Source: Polynucleobacter sp. UK-Mo-2m-Kol15
Lineage (GTDB): Bacteria > Pseudomonadota > Gammaproteobacteria > Burkholderiales > Burkholderiaceae
NCBI RefSeq assembly: GCF_018881505.1
Contig: NZ_JACVQC010000001.1
Span: 1,161,927-1,225,926 of the forward strand
Length of the DNA stretch: 64,000 nt
Direction: 5' to 3'
Shown: in pieces, positions 63,172 through 64,000 of the stretch
Layout: each line of letters starts with the position of its first letter
How positions within the stretch are numbered: the first letter of the stretch is position 1
Program-made: the position numbers and the translations under genes
Notes under the pieces: model-generated
The model's database searches: none
What the model was told of the DNA's origin: nothing
What the model saw: the letters and a program-made list of their open reading frames with translations, nothing else

Positions 63172-64000
63172 ATGAGTGATACTTCCAGCAATCCTCCCAA
63201 GCTGCCATTAGGCCCATCGCCAAAACGCGAAACACGTCAAGCAACGGTTGCTTGGAAAACGAACATCATTACGATCGGCGGTAATGCACCAGTACGCGTG
63301 CAATCGATGACCAATACCGATACAGCCGATGCACTTGCAACTGCTATTCAGGTAAAAGAATTGGCTCGCGCTGGTTCTGAGATGGTTCGTATTACTGTGG
63401 ATACGCCAGCTGCGGCTGCAGCCGTTCCTTATATTCGTGAGCAACTAGACAAGATGGATGTCTTAGTGCCATTGATTGGTGACTTTCATTACAACGGTCA
63501 TACCTTATTACATGACTACCCTGACTGTGCCAAGGCCTTATCGAAGTACCGTATTAATCCAGGCAATGTAGGGAAGGGTGCTAAACGTGACCCACAATTT
63601 GCGCAAATGATCGAGGCTGCTTGTAAGTACGAGAAGCCGATTCGGATTGGTGTGAACTGGGGCAGCTTAGATCAGGATTTGCTTGCCAGCATCATGGACG
63701 CTAATGCAGCACTGCCCGTTCCCAAGACTGCGCAAGAGGTCATGATTGAGGCCTTGATTCAGTCTGCACTACAGTCTGCTGAAAAAGCGGTGGAGTTTGG
63801 TATGAACCCCAATCAAATTATTTTGTCTTGCAAGGTCAGCAACGTACAAGATTTAGTAGCGGTTTATCGCGATCTCTCCTATCGCTCAGATTACCCATTG
63901 CACTTAGGATTAACTGAGGCAGGTATGGGAAGTAAAGGGATTGTTTCCTCAACTGCTGCAATGGGTATCTTGTTGCAGGAGGGTATTGGCGATACGATTC
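63172..64000 (+). CDS. ispG: 4-hydroxy-3-methylbut-2-en-1-yl diphosphate synthase IspG (partial)
   Basis: The first 276 residues are visible; the gene runs off the right edge. It is a flavodoxin-dependent 4Fe-4S enzyme of the MEP isoprenoid pathway. [56 protein letters not shown] and [18 protein letters not shown] are family motifs; the cluster cysteines lie beyond the edge. ATG 63172 comes 19 bases after rlmN, preceded by AAAAGAG. The spacing of motifs suggests the longer beta-proteobacterial form. Confidence 0.95.
   Translation, partial: MSDTSSNPPKLPLGPSPKRETRQATVAWKTNIITIGGNAPVRVQSMTNTDTADALATAIQVKELARAGSEMVRITVDTPAAAAAVPYIREQLDKMDVLVPLIGDFHYNGHTLLHDYPDCAKALSKYRINPGNVGKGAKRDPQFAQMIEAACKYEKPIRIGVNWGSLDQDLLASIMDANAALPVPKTAQEVMIEALIQSALQSAEKAVEFGMNPNQIILSCKVSNVQDLVAVYRDLSYRSDYPLHLGLTEAGMGSKGIVSSTAAMGILLQEGIGDTI

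Noticed and set aside
1-64000. CRISPR arrays, tRNA or rRNA genes, insertion sequences, prophage.
   Set aside because: I saw no repeated spacers, no tRNA-like cloverleaf with CCA end, no transposase and no phage gene. A covariance-model scan would be the decisive test.

Overview
The window looks like a chromosomal segment of a small-genome freshwater betaproteobacterium, most likely Polynucleobacter (Burkholderiaceae) or a close relative. This is inferred from the moderately low GC by eye, the many solitary Bug-type (tripartite tricarboxylate receptor) binding proteins, the rpmE-rho-trxA, dnaX-ybaB-recR, surE-pcm-nlpD and ndk-rlmN-ispG gene orders, and the protein sequences. Coding density is high. 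I see no rRNA, tRNA, CRISPR array, insertion sequence or prophage, and no gene-free gap above 300 bases.

Layout. 1-4.6 kb: end of a tricarballylate dehydrogenase gene, tcuB, an FAA-hydrolase-type gene, a Bug receptor and a class V aminotransferase, read as one carboxylic-acid operon ending at a strong terminator. 4.5-20.7 kb: mixed housekeeping and accessory genes, including a nitrobindin-like protein, EamA exporter, NnrD, beta-CASP nuclease, LOG-family protein, an ion-channel-like membrane protein, a BaiN-type flavoprotein, a second Bug receptor, truncated haemoglobin, a phasin-like protein, an H1-like protein, a DEAD-box helicase, a YbgC-type thioesterase and a GNAT enzyme. It closes with a tungstate/molybdate module (tupA, mop, divergent ModE-like regulator). 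20.8-24.4 kb: cytochrome c, SemiSWEET, a 52-residue DUF5993 protein, a DsbB-like protein, a third Bug receptor and two small envelope proteins. 24.4-29.9 kb, minus strand: MATE transporter, polytopic glycosyltransferase, L31, Rho, thioredoxin. 30-36.5 kb: AddB/AddA-type recombination nuclease-helicase.

36.5-43.4 kb is the accessory-rich part: a BrnTA toxin-antitoxin pair, a TPR membrane protein behind a heat-shock-type (sigma-32) promoter, a DUF1993 protein with a coupled 38-codon frame, an amidohydrolase, and umuDC behind a textbook LexA box followed by a 43-residue single-helix protein. 43.4-46.9 kb: an ExoX-like nuclease, the 4.5S SRP RNA, dnaX, ybaB and recR. 46.9-47.7 kb: a three-gene RelB-RelE-ParD-like cassette under a palindromic operator. 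47.8-55.3 kb: an OprB-type porin and a CzcCBA-type heavy-metal RND efflux operon. 55.3-64 kb: surE-pcm-nlpD, then a PolB-like exonuclease and rlmD where rpoS would often lie, a small secreted protein, a Bax-inhibitor-1 protein, ndk, rlmN and the start of ispG.

No single large unknown system stands out. The most promising less-explained signals are the SOS-linked 43-residue membrane peptide and apparently leaderless umuD, the sigma-32 promoter in front of an uncharacterised TPR protein, the three-gene toxin-antitoxin cassette, the DsbB-like/DUF5993 pair with relocated cysteines, the tungstate module without its permease genes, and the missing rpoS. Everything rests on reading the sequence; no database search was run.
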